From a virus: a stretch of DNA of 64,000 nt. Positions within the stretch are counted from its first letter, which is position 1. Each line of letters begins with the position of its first letter. The DNA is taken from positions 1 through 64,000 of the IMG/VR virus record IMGVR_UViG_3300024520_000062. One strand, written 5' to 3'. A program made the translations under genes and the position numbers. This document shows, piece by piece, positions 18,254-26,453 of this stretch. The notes under the pieces were generated by a model, which saw only the letters and a list, made by a program, of their open reading frames with translations, ran no database searches and was not told the DNA's origin.

Positions 18254-19264
18254 TTGTCTTACCGATACCGCGCTCTCCCCCGTCGCCTGTACGGCATGGA
18301 CTACGAAGGTGTGGGGGCCACTGGCTCACGCATGTCAAGTGCTTGGACTTCCGCTGACACATTGACAGTGGCGGTCCTTTTGCGTTTCCCTGAATTGTCG
18401 GATGGCACCGGGGTTGGAATCATACAGCCCACGGGTGGTGGCCCTACGGGCACGGAAATGTTTTCCGACAACTATTCCGCGTTCAGTATCGTTGATTCCA
18501 TTGGGATGATTCGCAACCGCGCCACCACTGACACCGCCATGACGACGGGCAACGGCTGGATGACTGCATACCGTGGTCGTTTGATGTGGTGGTTCTTCAT
18601 GGATTACGGTGATACCGTACTTAACCCTGACATCTGGTGGGCAGAGCCAAACCCATTAGGCAAGGGTGTGAACAAGCTGAACTATGTGACCAGTTATGCT
18701 GACCGCGTTATGGGAGTGGGCGCGTTGTCCACGCCGGACTCCACTCTTTCGGTCGGCATGAAAGCAAACGAGGGTGGCCCGTTTCCGGCCAGCGGCCTTT
18801 ACGGGCTGTTCGCGTGGCCCAAAGTAATGAGCGACACGGAAATGATACAAATAGCCAACTTCGACATCATCGGTGGGGCGTCTTGCGCTCATTGGTTGGG
18901 GCTGCATGGTGGCCTGATCTCACCAGACCTGAGTGGGAATAATCAGCCCATCACTTGGAACGACACTCCGATGGGGGATGTTAGCGAGGACTTCGGCCCG
19001 GTCATCCTGCCAGCCACCAACTACAGGGTGCGTCGTCGGTCGCGTGTCAAGAAGTTGCGGCCCAACGCGACGGTGGCGGCGGGCAGTTGGACGGCGAAAC
19101 CGAGTGGCACACTGCATGGCGTTACCAGCGACGAGGATGATGCGACCTACGCCGAGAGCACAGCCACGCCCGACACCAGTGAGATCGCCAAGCTCGGTAT
19201 GGATAACCCGGCCACAGGGGTAGGGGAGCCCGTGACCGTGCGCGCCAAGTGGCGGCAGGACTAG
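18254..19264 (+). CDS. putative tail fibre or lectin-like protein
   Basis: The 336-residue protein starts at TTG 18254, 6 bases after GGGGG. It contains repeated aromatic/Gly strands, including DTLTVAVLLRFPEL and GLYGLFAWPKVMSDTEM. The latter is a pattern seen near the end of LamG/concanavalin-like domains (a similar VWSAADR motif occurs in the tail-tip protein). The C-terminus is Arg-rich, then Thr-rich. Likely a glycan-interacting fibre component; confidence is moderate. Confidence 0.55.
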   Translation: MSYRYRALPRRLYGMDYEGVGATGSRMSSAWTSADTLTVAVLLRFPELSDGTGVGIIQPTGGGPTGTEMFSDNYSAFSIVDSIGMIRNRATTDTAMTTGNGWMTAYRGRLMWWFFMDYGDTVLNPDIWWAEPNPLGKGVNKLNYVTSYADRVMGVGALSTPDSTLSVGMKANEGGPFPASGLYGLFAWPKVMSDTEMIQIANFDIIGGASCAHWLGLHGGLISPDLSGNNQPITWNDTPMGDVSEDFGPVILPATNYRVRRRSRVKKLRPNATVAAGSWTAKPSGTLHGVTSDEDDATYAESTATPDTSEIAKLGMDNPATGVGEPVTVRAKWRQD

Positions 19265-22200
19265 ATGGCGGTCGGCTCACTCTACACCCGCCTTGCCCAC
19301 GCCAGCACGGGCCTCGTCACGAACCTCGGTGCGTCCGAGACAATTCTGACATGGGACCAAGCTGGCGACACCTCCGCTGACGTAACAGTTCAGTCGGGCA
19401 ACACCGCCCATCGCATCCAGAACAGCGGTCGGTACTTGATCTTTTCCAAGGTCGGCATGAACTACGTCGATATTGGGAACAACAACCGTCATGTCGTGCG
19501 GTCGGTGGTGAAGATCGGCGGCACGGCGCTCCCCGGTATCACAGGGATGGCGTCGGGGTACGGGCGCGACTCAGGCAGCGCCGACGAGTCTCATGTTGTC
19601 ACGATGTCCTATGTGGATCACACCGTCGTTGGCAGTTCCGCCGATGACGTTGAGATTTACATCCAAAATTTCGGTGACACCTCCGTCTCACTCTGCGACC
19701 AGATGGCATCGCAGTCCAGCATCCAGATCATTCGGCTGGATGATGACGCCGATTGGTTGCAGGTAACTCGTACCGCCAGCACCACGGTCACGCCGGGCGG
19801 CTTCACCACCACGCGCCCAGTGGACGGTGACTACCAGACGGTGACGTGGGCGAATCAGATAGTCGAGACGGATTCGGCGGTCATCGAGTGGACGAGCGGG
19901 ACGGACGTAACCTGTAAGGTGGCCGGACGCTACATGGTCTTTGTCCATGTCGAATGCCTGAGTACATCGTTGCGAACGGGCGTCGTGTCGAAGCTCATGG
20001 TGAACGACGGCAACATCAACGGTCAGAGCCATGTGGTGAACTTCGGTCGAGCTTCTGACGGCGCGAATGAATCGTGGACGGCAATGGGCATTGCCCTCGA
20101 TCTCGCCGCCAACGATGTGCTGACCGTCGATCAAGTGAACGACTCCGAGACGACGACCGATCCGACCTGCGAAGAAGTCGCGTTGACCGTCATCAAGATT
20201 CCCGATGGCGTCACGGTGGTCAGCACTTACCACGATGCGGCGAGGGCGGGTGAGACGACGGGCGCGTACCCGATGGACGCGGAGAACCGAGACGTTGACG
20301 GCCAGCACTCGGTCGCCACCAACACCAGCCGGATCAATGGCACCGCCGCCGACGATGCGTGGTTGTTCTTCGCGGGTTACCTCGCGGAAACGAACAGCGC
20401 CACCGACAGCACCCGCGTCAGCGAACACTTCCGTTTCGAGCACTCGACGGGCGGCGTTCAGGCAATCGGTTCGTTCCTTGGTTATCACCGGGGCGACCAG
20501 TCAACGACGGGTGTGTTTGTTGCTGGTCGGCACGGCGCATTCGCGGAACCCGGCATTGACGAAACTGAGTGGATTCAAATCAACCTGACCCAAGAGTCGG
20601 GGACGGGTGACCAGAACAGGGACTTCCTCGCCAACCGCGTCGGCCTGCAAGCGATCAACCTTACGGAGTTCGGTGGTGGCGGTCCTGCTACCCTGACCGC
20701 CACGGCCTCCACGGTCGCCGTCAGCAGTGGCGCGGCCACAATCTCAGTTGGTGACCCGCCCGCCCTGTCGGCTCCAGCCAGCACCGTGGCCGTCACCTCG
20801 GGTGTCGCTACCCTCATAGCGTACTCGACTCTTCAGTTGGAGATCCGCGAGGGCGCGACACTGAGGGCCACCAGCCCGGTGTTTGTGAACGTCACACAGA
20901 CGGAGGCGTGGGCTGAGTTCACGATGTCCACGGCGGAAGTGGCGAGCGTCGGTGACTGGGACAACGTCGAGGTGTGGGTCATCGGCAACGGTGGCACACG
21001 GGTCCGCGCCAACGAAGTCGAGATTTGCTACAAGTCAGCCGCTGCCGCCGGAGGAGCCACCCTGACGGCCACGGCATCGACCGTTGCGGTGACTAGTGGT
21101 GCGGCGTCGATCTCGGCGGGTGCGTCCAGTCAAACTGCTACGGCATCGACCGTCGCCGTCAGCACCCCTGCCACGGCGATTGCAGCGGGTGCGGTCAGTC
21201 AAACTGCCGGGGCCTCGACCGTAGCGGTGACGACACCAGCGGCAGCGATCTCCGCCGCCGCCGTGTCGCTCTCCGCTCCGGCCAGCACAGTACCAGTCAC
21301 CACCCCAGCGGCTACCGTTGCAGCGGGTGCCGTGTCACTGCCAGCGACGGCAAACACGGTGGTGGTGACTACCCCGGCAGCGACTATCGCACCGTCAGCC
21401 AGCCTGACGGCACCTTCCAGCACGGTCGCGGTGACGTCCGGTGCGGCGACTGTGGCGGTGGGGAACCCGCCCGCCCTGACGGCGCCGTCGAGCAACGTGC
21501 TGGTGACTGCCGGGGTAGCGGCGCTGGTGGCTGGCGCGAGTGTTTTGAGTGCCACGGCATCAACCGTCGTGGTCAGCACCCCAGCGGCGGACATCGATCA
21601 GGACATTGTCCTCGCCGCCCCCGCTGCGACGGTTGTAGTCACCAGCGGTGCTGCCACCATCGCGCAGGGAGCGGTCAGTCTCTCCGCGCCCGCTGGAACC
21701 GTGGTGGTCACCAGCGGTGCGGCCACGATCCTCGCGCCTCAGATCCTGACTGCCTCAGCCTCAACCGTTGTCGTCACGTCCGGCGCGGCCACCCTAGCGG
21801 CTGGTGTCTCCGCCCAAACGGCGCCGGCTTCGACCGTAGCGGTCACCACCCCGGCCACGGCCATAGCCGTAGGCAATCCGCCCGCCCTGACGGCCACGGC
21901 CTCCACGGTGGTGGTCACCAGCGGAGCGGCAACGCCGGTGGCTGGCGACCCAGCACTCAGCGCCACGGCCTCGACCGTGGTGGTCACCACCCCGGCCACG
22001 GGGATCTCCTCCGGCCTCGCCCTGACGGCCACCGCCAGCACCGTGGCGGTCACCAGCGGAACGGCGACACTAGCTGTCGGGAATCCTCCGGCTCTGGCGG
22101 CGCCGGCCGGAACCGTAGCTATCAGCACCCCCGCCGCCGCCATAGCGGCTGGCGCGGTCACCCTGACGGCCCCAGTCAGCACCGTGGTAGTCACCACGGG

Positions 22201-23536
22201 CGTTGCGGACATAGATCAGGCCCAAGTAATCGCAGCCCCAGCCAGCACCGTGGCGGTGACCTCAGGGGCAGCGACCATCTCAGCGGGCGGATCGGCGATC
22301 GGCGCTCCTGCGGCATCTGTGGCCGTTTCTACCCCAGCAGCCACTCTAGCGGCTGCGACCACCCTGACGGCCCCCGCTGGGACCGTAGCGGTCAGCACCC
22401 CTGCGGCGGCGCTGGTAGCTGGTGTATCCGCCCAGACGGCCCCAGCGGCGACCGTAGCGGTCACCACCCCGGCGGCGACGATAGCCGCTGGCGGAGCCAC
22501 TCTGAGCGCCCCTGTCTCTACGGTGGTGGTCACCACGGGTGTGGCCGACATAGACTTCGGGCAGGTGCTGACGGCTCCGGCCTCCACAGTGGTGGTCACC
22601 TCGGGCGCCGCCACGATCGCCGCCGGCGCGGTCAGTCAAACTGCTGCGGCCTCCACGGTGGCTGTCACCACCCCGGCCACGGCGGTGGCGGCTGGCGCGC
22701 TGACGTTGACGGCGTCGGCAGGCACGGTGGTGGTCACCACACCAGCCGCCAGTATCGTCGCGAGTGGGGCGCCCCAGACCCTGACTGCCCCGGCCTCGAC
22801 GGTGGTGGTCACCAGCGGAGCGGCGGCGACCGCCTCCGGTGCGGCGACGGTAAGCGCCACGGCGTCCACGGTGGTGGTCACGACACCAGCGGCGTCGATC
22901 ACTCAGGCCAGTCAGCTGACGGCACCGGCGGCGACGGTGGTGGTGACGAGCGGAGCGGCGACGATAACGGTGGGCGTGTCAGCGGTGACCGCCCCCGCTG
23001 CGTCGGTCGTCGTCACCACACCGGCCTCGAGTGTCGCTGTCGGCAACCCGGCGCCGCTCACGGCACCGGCGGCGTCGGTGGTGGTGAGCACACCGTCGTC
23101 CACACTGCAGGCGACGGTCGCTCTGGCGGCGCCGGCGTCCACCGTGGTTGTGACCACCCCGGGCGCGAGTCCGTCAGCTGGCGCGGTGACCCTCAACGCC
23201 CCGGTGGTGATCGTTCCTGTCACCACACCGGCTGTGTCGGTCGCCAGCGGAGCGATCACACTCGGAGCCTCGGCCAACACGGTGGTGGTGACCAGTGGTG
23301 TGGCCAGTCTGTTCTCGGGACGACTACTGGCGCTGTACCTCGACTGTCGGTCGGCACCGCACCTGTTGCTCTCGGTGCTGTCTGGCCCGACATTATCCCT
23401 AGAGTGTTTGTCGTCGGCGCATCGCATCACGATGCTCTCGGGACCGACGCTGGAGGTGGAGAGTAAGTCGGGTCCGTCAGTGATCGTGGACCGACGAAGT
23501 GACACTGATTTCTTCCCGGGAGGGAACGATGGCTGA
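19265..23536 (+). CDS. giant repetitive fibre/adhesin-like protein
   Basis: The 1423-residue protein starts one base after the previous stop. Residues 1-475 hold two related beta-rich modules (SGRYLIFSKVGMNYVD and VAGRYMVFVHVECLS), resembling C1q/TNF-like head domains. Most of the rest is about 35 tandem repeats of 22-25 residues with the core TVxVTxxxATIxAG. One beta domain (about 525-600) interrupts them after repeat 2. The last 65 residues (ALYLDCRSAPHLLLSVLSG) are different and could be an assembly tip. Likely a long fibre or stalk at the virion surface. Confidence 0.7.
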   Translation: MAVGSLYTRLAHASTGLVTNLGASETILTWDQAGDTSADVTVQSGNTAHRIQNSGRYLIFSKVGMNYVDIGNNNRHVVRSVVKIGGTALPGITGMASGYGRDSGSADESHVVTMSYVDHTVVGSSADDVEIYIQNFGDTSVSLCDQMASQSSIQIIRLDDDADWLQVTRTASTTVTPGGFTTTRPVDGDYQTVTWANQIVETDSAVIEWTSGTDVTCKVAGRYMVFVHVECLSTSLRTGVVSKLMVNDGNINGQSHVVNFGRASDGANESWTAMGIALDLAANDVLTVDQVNDSETTTDPTCEEVALTVIKIPDGVTVVSTYHDAARAGETTGAYPMDAENRDVDGQHSVATNTSRINGTAADDAWLFFAGYLAETNSATDSTRVSEHFRFEHSTGGVQAIGSFLGYHRGDQSTTGVFVAGRHGAFAEPGIDETEWIQINLTQESGTGDQNRDFLANRVGLQAINLTEFGGGGPATLTATASTVAVSSGAATISVGDPPALSAPASTVAVTSGVATLIAYSTLQLEIREGATLRATSPVFVNVTQTEAWAEFTMSTAEVASVGDWDNVEVWVIGNGGTRVRANEVEICYKSAAAAGGATLTATASTVAVTSGAASISAGASSQTATASTVAVSTPATAIAAGAVSQTAGASTVAVTTPAAAISAAAVSLSAPASTVPVTTPAATVAAGAVSLPATANTVVVTTPAATIAPSASLTAPSSTVAVTSGAATVAVGNPPALTAPSSNVLVTAGVAALVAGASVLSATASTVVVSTPAADIDQDIVLAAPAATVVVTSGAATIAQGAVSLSAPAGTVVVTSGAATILAPQILTASASTVVVTSGAATLAAGVSAQTAPASTVAVTTPATAIAVGNPPALTATASTVVVTSGAATPVAGDPALSATASTVVVTTPATGISSGLALTATASTVAVTSGTATLAVGNPPALAAPAGTVAISTPAAAIAAGAVTLTAPVSTVVVTTGVADIDQAQVIAAPASTVAVTSGAATISAGGSAIGAPAASVAVSTPAATLAAATTLTAPAGTVAVSTPAAALVAGVSAQTAPAATVAVTTPAATIAAGGATLSAPVSTVVVTTGVADIDFGQVLTAPASTVVVTSGAATIAAGAVSQTAAASTVAVTTPATAVAAGALTLTASAGTVVVTTPAASIVASGAPQTLTAPASTVVVTSGAAATASGAATVSATASTVVVTTPAASITQASQLTAPAATVVVTSGAATITVGVSAVTAPAASVVVTTPASSVAVGNPAPLTAPAASVVVSTPSSTLQATVALAAPASTVVVTTPGASPSAGAVTLNAPVVIVPVTTPAVSVASGAITLGASANTVVVTSGVASLFSGRLLALYLDCRSAPHLLLSVLSGPTLSLECLSSAHRITMLSGPTLEVESKSGPSVIVDRRSDTDFFPGGNDG
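20686..23320 (+). repeat. tandem protein-coding repeat array, ~69 bp unit, ~35 copies
   Basis: Within the long fibre gene the coding sequence repeats with a period near 69 bases (22-25 codons). Each unit encodes a strand pattern A-S-T-V-V-V-T-x-x-A-A-T-I-x-A-G. Two alternating subtypes are visible, one with VTSGAAT and one with VTTPAAT. DNA identity between units is high enough to allow recombination, so copy number may vary between isolates. Confidence 0.9.
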
Positions 23537-23879
23537 TCTAGTACGTGAGGTGCCACTCGGCACCGACTGGGATGTGTTCTACGAAATGAAGAGACGGAAC
23601 GCCTCGACCGGATTACTCGAGGCGGCGGCTGGTGTCGGCCCGTTCACCGGGTACTTCAGTCTCACTCGAGGTGGCGGTGCCATCGACGCCGCCGTGTCGG
23701 TGACGGTGAGTGAGTTGGCCGGCGCACCCGGTTCGTACCTTGGCCTGATCCAAGCGGCGGGCATCGACACCCACCTCGGCCCTCTGGAGAACCAGTTGAT
23801 CTACGAGGTGATCACCAAGGCGGGTGACGTGATGCGTTCTACTCCGGTTCGTCCGGTGAAGTGGACGTCGTCGGAGTGA
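23529..23879 (+). CDS. hypothetical protein downstream of fibre gene
   Basis: ATG 23529 has a strong GGGAGGG site and sits inside the last codons of the fibre gene. The 116-residue protein is beta-rich (GTDWDVFYEMKRRN, GYFSLTRGGGAID, LIYEVITKAGDVM), resembling small BppU-like or fibre-associated proteins. It ends in the start of the convergent HTH gene, with a 41-base overlap. Confidence 0.6.
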   Translation: MADLVREVPLGTDWDVFYEMKRRNASTGLLEAAAGVGPFTGYFSLTRGGGAIDAAVSVTVSELAGAPGSYLGLIQAAGIDTHLGPLENQLIYEVITKAGDVMRSTPVRPVKWTSSE

Positions 23880-24189
23880 GTTCGATCTCTGCGGCTGGTC
23901 CCGATGTGGTTGAGTTGGGACCAGACGGTAACGGCAAACCCTTGTCGTGGGCGTACCCCAGAATACGCAACTCGGCTGACGCCGACTGGAACAGACAACC
24001 CATCTTCTGAAGCTCCTCGGCTAGGCTGTAGGCCTCAGCCGGCCTCATCCCCGATCGGTTCAGCTGCTGCCACAGGCGGTTGTATGGTATCTCCATGCGA
24101 TCGGCGATTCGTTGGATTGTAAGTTCTCCCCGTTTCAACAGGGCCAAGCCTTTGATTTGGTCGAGTCGATTTCGGTGGATTCTTGGCAT
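23839..24189 (-). CDS. HTH DNA-binding regulator
   Basis: A 116-residue leftward protein with an N-terminal helix-turn-helix: LTIQRIADRMEIPYNRLWQQLNRS (about residues 22-45). The recognition helix would be NRLWQQLN. A Pro/Ser/Thr-rich tail follows residue 85. It is one of only three leftward genes in the window and is divergent from the non-coding RNA locus, with a giant hairpin between them. An AT-rich TTATTATAT lies just upstream but no good -35 was found. Likely a small repressor or activator. Confidence 0.6.
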   Translation of the reverse strand: MPRIHRNRLDQIKGLALLKRGELTIQRIADRMEIPYNRLWQQLNRSGMRPAEAYSLAEELQKMGCLFQSASAELRILGYAHDKGLPLPSGPNSTTSGPAAEIELTPTTSTSPDEPE

Positions 24190-24263
24190 GATCAGACACC
24201 CATATAATAAGGAAAGGGTTGGGTTGTTTCTCAGTACAGTATGAAGATAGAATAAAGGCAGAA

Positions 24264-24396
24264 AAAATACAACTCGCCCGACAAAAATAAAAAGCTAGGC
24301 CCCCAGCTGCGGCCACGCTGAACACTTTGGAAGAAAATTCTGGCACGGCCCGGCCGGGAGCCTAGCTTTTTTATTGTGTCGGGCGAGTTGTATTTT
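24264..24396. repeat. giant imperfect hairpin, copy A
   Basis: Two 37-base arms (24264-24300 and 24360-24396) are inverted complements at 34 of 37 positions. The arms contain CTCGCCCGACA and an A-tract before GCTAGGC. The 59-base loop read on the minus strand contains CGGCCGGGCC, AGAATTTT and AAAGTGTTCA in that order, shared with the hairpin at 40294-40422. It lies between divergent transcription units. It could act as RNA, terminator or DNA structure; function unknown. Confidence 0.85.
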
Positions 24397-24402
24397 GGGG
24401 GG

Positions 24403-24431
24403 TTGACGCCGGCATGTCCTGTGGGTACTTT
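24403..24431 (+). promoter_or_regulatory. sigma-70-type promoter of the giant ncRNA
   Basis: TTGACG (24403-24408), exactly 17 bases, then TACTTT (24426-24431). Geometry and sequence match the other promoters of this phage (TTGACA-N17-TACCTT). It starts seven bases after giant hairpin A and points into the structured non-coding region; no gene of the right size follows. Confidence 0.7.
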
Positions 24432-24891
24432 CTTCCCTCGCAAGTATGCAGCGAATACGTCGGGGTGACCCGGCGAAAGGGGACTGGGTGTCTCAACTCA
24501 CTCCCGCCTGACTTCGGTCGGGTTATCGCATACAAGTCTCGTCCGGCGGGAGCGATCTCGCGCCTCTACTCACAAGGTGGGGACTACAACGGAAAGACGG
24601 TGAAGGGTAGGAATGGAGTCGGGCTGGGAAACTCTGGGCCTGACGAGCGGTGTCGAAACCGCACCCCTCGCATGAAGCGTCTGACGTGAGACGGATAAGG
24701 GATGTGATGTTAGTCCGAACCGCGAGGTTAGGGCGGCATTGAGTTCGAACGGTGGTCGCTGACCGAAAGGGAGCGACAGTCGCGAAGAACGGTGGAGTAG
24801 CCGCGAGGTGAAACACAGACGAAGAGTGGCATTCTGTGCCCCAAAAAGGCATGGAACCACGGACCCGCTCTCCGTCTTGGGACACGCCAAT

Positions 24892-24965
24892 TGCTTTGTA
24901 GTTCAGTCTGGTTAGAACAACTGACTATAGATCAGTGGGTCGCGGGTTCGAATCCCGCCAAAGCG
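24892..24965 (+). tRNA. tRNA embedded in the giant ncRNA, anticodon reads AUA (Tyr?)
   Basis: The 74-base cloverleaf has acceptor TGCTTTG/CAAAGCG, D-arm GTTC/GAAC, anticodon stem ACTGA/TCAGT with loop CTATAGA, and T-arm GCGGG-TTCGAAT-CCCGC. Position 33 is T and 34-36 read ATA, formally tyrosine UAU, an unusual anticodon because A34 is normally replaced by G. The first pair is a T-G wobble and CCA is not encoded. It sits between the two halves of the ncRNA. Confidence 0.75.
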
Positions 24966-25289
24966 CCGACAGGCTAAAAACGGAAAGCCGGGTCCACCGT
25001 TCGCACGAAAATGGCTTAATGCTCTGGCCCCTCGGGGTAACAGAGCGACAATCACTCTCCCAAGGAGTGGATGTCTCAACGGCGAGTTGCACGGTTGGCT
25101 GCAACCATTCACTGTCCGATAGGGTAGACGGAATACGAATCGTTGAGTAGCGCGGACGGGATAGAGGCTCCGCCACCTCTCTAAAAAAGGCAGTCATGCG
25201 GTTGTACGTCATCGCTTTTAAGGGTGGCGTGGACAAAGGGGCAAGGCCGGTGGGGACATCGCGCCGTAATCCCAGCAAAGCAGTCGCGC

Positions 25290-25319
25290 AAACCGGGTGT
25301 AGTCTCAGCCCGGTTTTTT
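25290..25319 (+). terminator. rho-independent terminator
   Basis: Stem AACCGGG (25291-25297) with CCCGGTT (25309-25315), an 11-base loop, then a T-run (25314-25319). It closes the ncRNA locus just before the promoter of the next gene. Confidence 0.85.
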
Positions 25320-25327
25320 CACGCCCA

Positions 25328-25356
25328 TTGCCCATGTGGCATGGATATGCTATATT
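25328..25356 (+). promoter_or_regulatory. sigma-70-type promoter with leader box
   Basis: TTGCCC (25328-25333), 17 bases, TATATT (25351-25356). The leader then carries GGTTACTGTT (25368-25377), a variant of the GGTTACTGAC box found upstream of many genes here, and an AGGAG site before ATG 25401. Confidence 0.65.
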
Positions 25357-25400
25357 GATACCACGAAGGTTACTGTTCACATCTAGCAGGAGAGTTTTGT

Positions 25401-25865
25401 ATGGCGGTAGCACTACTAGTAGACGTGCCCGGCGGCGTCCTCTTCATCAAAGAGGCGGCGAATTTGAAACAGAACGAAGTCGCCGTGGCTGACCCACAGG
25501 CGATGCTCCGGTTGGCAGGACTGATCACCGGGAAGAACGGCCAGCCAACGTCGAAGGCGGTTGCTCCCAAAAAGGGAAAGCGGAAGTATCGCAGGCGGTT
25601 GCCCTCGGCGCGGAAGAAGGGCCCCGGGAAGACCATGGTCGGTTACTGGGGTGACGTGGCCGTGAACCAGAAGAAGGTTCTCGACGCCACCAACCTGACC
25701 TCCGACGAGCAGATCGTCATGAACATGACGTTCGGCGTTGGCAAGGTTGGTCCCCTGTCGGCTGTGGCGATCGCCAAGCGGCTGGAGGGTGTGTCCGCCA
25801 TCAAGGTGTCGGAGATTCGCAAGTCGGCGTTCACCAAGCTCGACATCCACCGCCTCGGCCGGTGA
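25401..25865 (+). CDS. sigma-70 region-4-like DNA-binding protein
   Basis: The 154-residue protein has a very basic middle (KKGKRKYRRRLP, 57-68). Residues 98-147 read like sigma-70 region 4: LTSDEQIVMNMTFG, then GPLSAVAIAKRLEGVS and KVSEIRKSAFTKL. In sigma factors this helix-turn-helix contacts the -35 box. No region 2 is present, so it is not a complete sigma factor; it could instead redirect polymerase or compete with host sigma. It heads the early operon, behind its own promoter, and ends in GTGA overlap. Confidence 0.65.
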   Translation: MAVALLVDVPGGVLFIKEAANLKQNEVAVADPQAMLRLAGLITGKNGQPTSKAVAPKKGKRKYRRRLPSARKKGPGKTMVGYWGDVAVNQKKVLDATNLTSDEQIVMNMTFGVGKVGPLSAVAIAKRLEGVSAIKVSEIRKSAFTKLDIHRLGR

Positions 25866-26062
25866 CCGATCGGACGCTGGCGGTTCGACACAAGGTTCAG
25901 GCGCTGGACAAACTGATCGCCGATGTGGAGCGATGGCATGGCCGGCGCCACGACCTGAACACGGACCCCGTTCGCACTGGGCGACGGCTTCGCATGGACA
26001 CCCTAGCGAAGGTCACCATGGCCCTGCGGGACTACCGTGCGCTGTTGAGGAAACAGCCATGA
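25862..26062 (+). CDS. small basic hypothetical protein
   Basis: A 66-residue helical, Arg/Lys-rich protein (RHKVQALDKLIADVERWHGRR) starting at GTG 25862 in GTGA overlap with the region-4-like gene. It probably forms a short coiled coil. No family recognised. Confidence 0.6.
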   Translation: MTDRTLAVRHKVQALDKLIADVERWHGRRHDLNTDPVRTGRRLRMDTLAKVTMALRDYRALLRKQP

Positions 26063-26241
26063 AAAAGTATGAGTACGTCAAGATGGGGTGGAATAATCAG
26101 AACCAGTTCTCCAGCGACGATCCCAACTGGAATGGTATGGGGAAGCTGGGCTGGGAGTTGGTGTCGGTCGTGATAGAATCCAGCCGCACCATGATGGGCA
26201 ATGCATTCATCACTGGATTCTTCAAGCGAGAGCTTCCATGA
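26059..26241 (+). CDS. DUF4177-like small protein
   Basis: A 60-residue protein starting MKKYEYVKMGW and containing MGKLGWELVSVV and GFFKRELP. That strand-helix-strand order with GWELVSV is the signature of the DUF4177 family, of unknown function, common in phages and bacteria. Coupled on both sides by ATGA overlaps. Confidence 0.7.
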   Translation: MKKYEYVKMGWNNQNQFSSDDPNWNGMGKLGWELVSVVIESSRTMMGNAFITGFFKRELP

Positions 26242-26453
26242 AATACCGCGTGGTGGTGACGATCACCAAGGTACACCGAGGAACGATCGAGATAGCAAAC
26301 ATCGATCCAATGACAGGGAAGCCTTACAAAGAGCATGAGATCAAGAGCAAGATCTTCAGGGTGGTCGCAGGGCACGACAATATGGCGTGGGACACGCCGG
26401 AAGCCGTACCGCTCGAAAATATCGGCCTCGACGTGAAGAGGGTAGACGAATGA
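26238..26453 (+). CDS. small hypothetical protein
   Basis: A 71-residue protein with N-terminal beta strands (KYRVVVTITKVHRGTIEIA) and a charged C-terminus. No family recognised. ATGA overlaps upstream and downstream place it in the early operon. Confidence 0.6.
   Translation: MKYRVVVTITKVHRGTIEIANIDPMTGKPYKEHEIKSKIFRVVAGHDNMAWDTPEAVPLENIGLDVKRVDE

Larger units (their letters stand above)
24438..25320 (+). ncRNA. giant structured non-coding RNA, GOLLD/ROOL-like candidate
   Basis: About 880 bases with no credible protein frame, bounded by a promoter and a rho-independent terminator. Many local stems are visible: CGTCT/AGACG (24678-24693), GTCGCT/AGCGAC with an inner CC-GAAA-GG cap (24755-24777), GCTCTG/CAGAGC enclosing CCCC-TCG-GGG (25021-25046), and a GAC-TTCG-GTC tetraloop near 24510. 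A tRNA is embedded in the middle. Giant phage RNAs of the GOLLD class have this length, location by tRNAs and occasional internal tRNA. Class assignment is inference; a structured RNA gene is well supported. Confidence 0.75.

Noticed and set aside
20575-22902. Several long minus-strand frames opposite the fibre repeats
   Set aside because: They mirror the codon pattern of the repeats (Val/Thr/Ala antisense) and have no ribosome sites.
23839-24189. Lysogeny module (repressor with integrase)
   Set aside because: Only a small HTH protein is present; no integrase, excisionase or attachment-site repeat was found in the window.
24264-24396. Hairpin A as an insertion sequence or miniature transposon
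   Set aside because: No target-site duplication could be identified and no transposase is present; the conserved loop favours a functional structure, though a mobile origin is not excluded.
24414-24689. Plus-strand open frame of about 90 codons inside the giant RNA locus
   Set aside because: Composition is not protein-like, no ribosome site, and the same bases form stems of the structured RNA.
24925-25413. Minus-strand frame ending in residues like RDSNPRPTDL
   Set aside because: That peptide pattern is a classic artefact of translating the antisense of a tRNA T-arm; the frame runs across the ncRNA, its terminator and a promoter.
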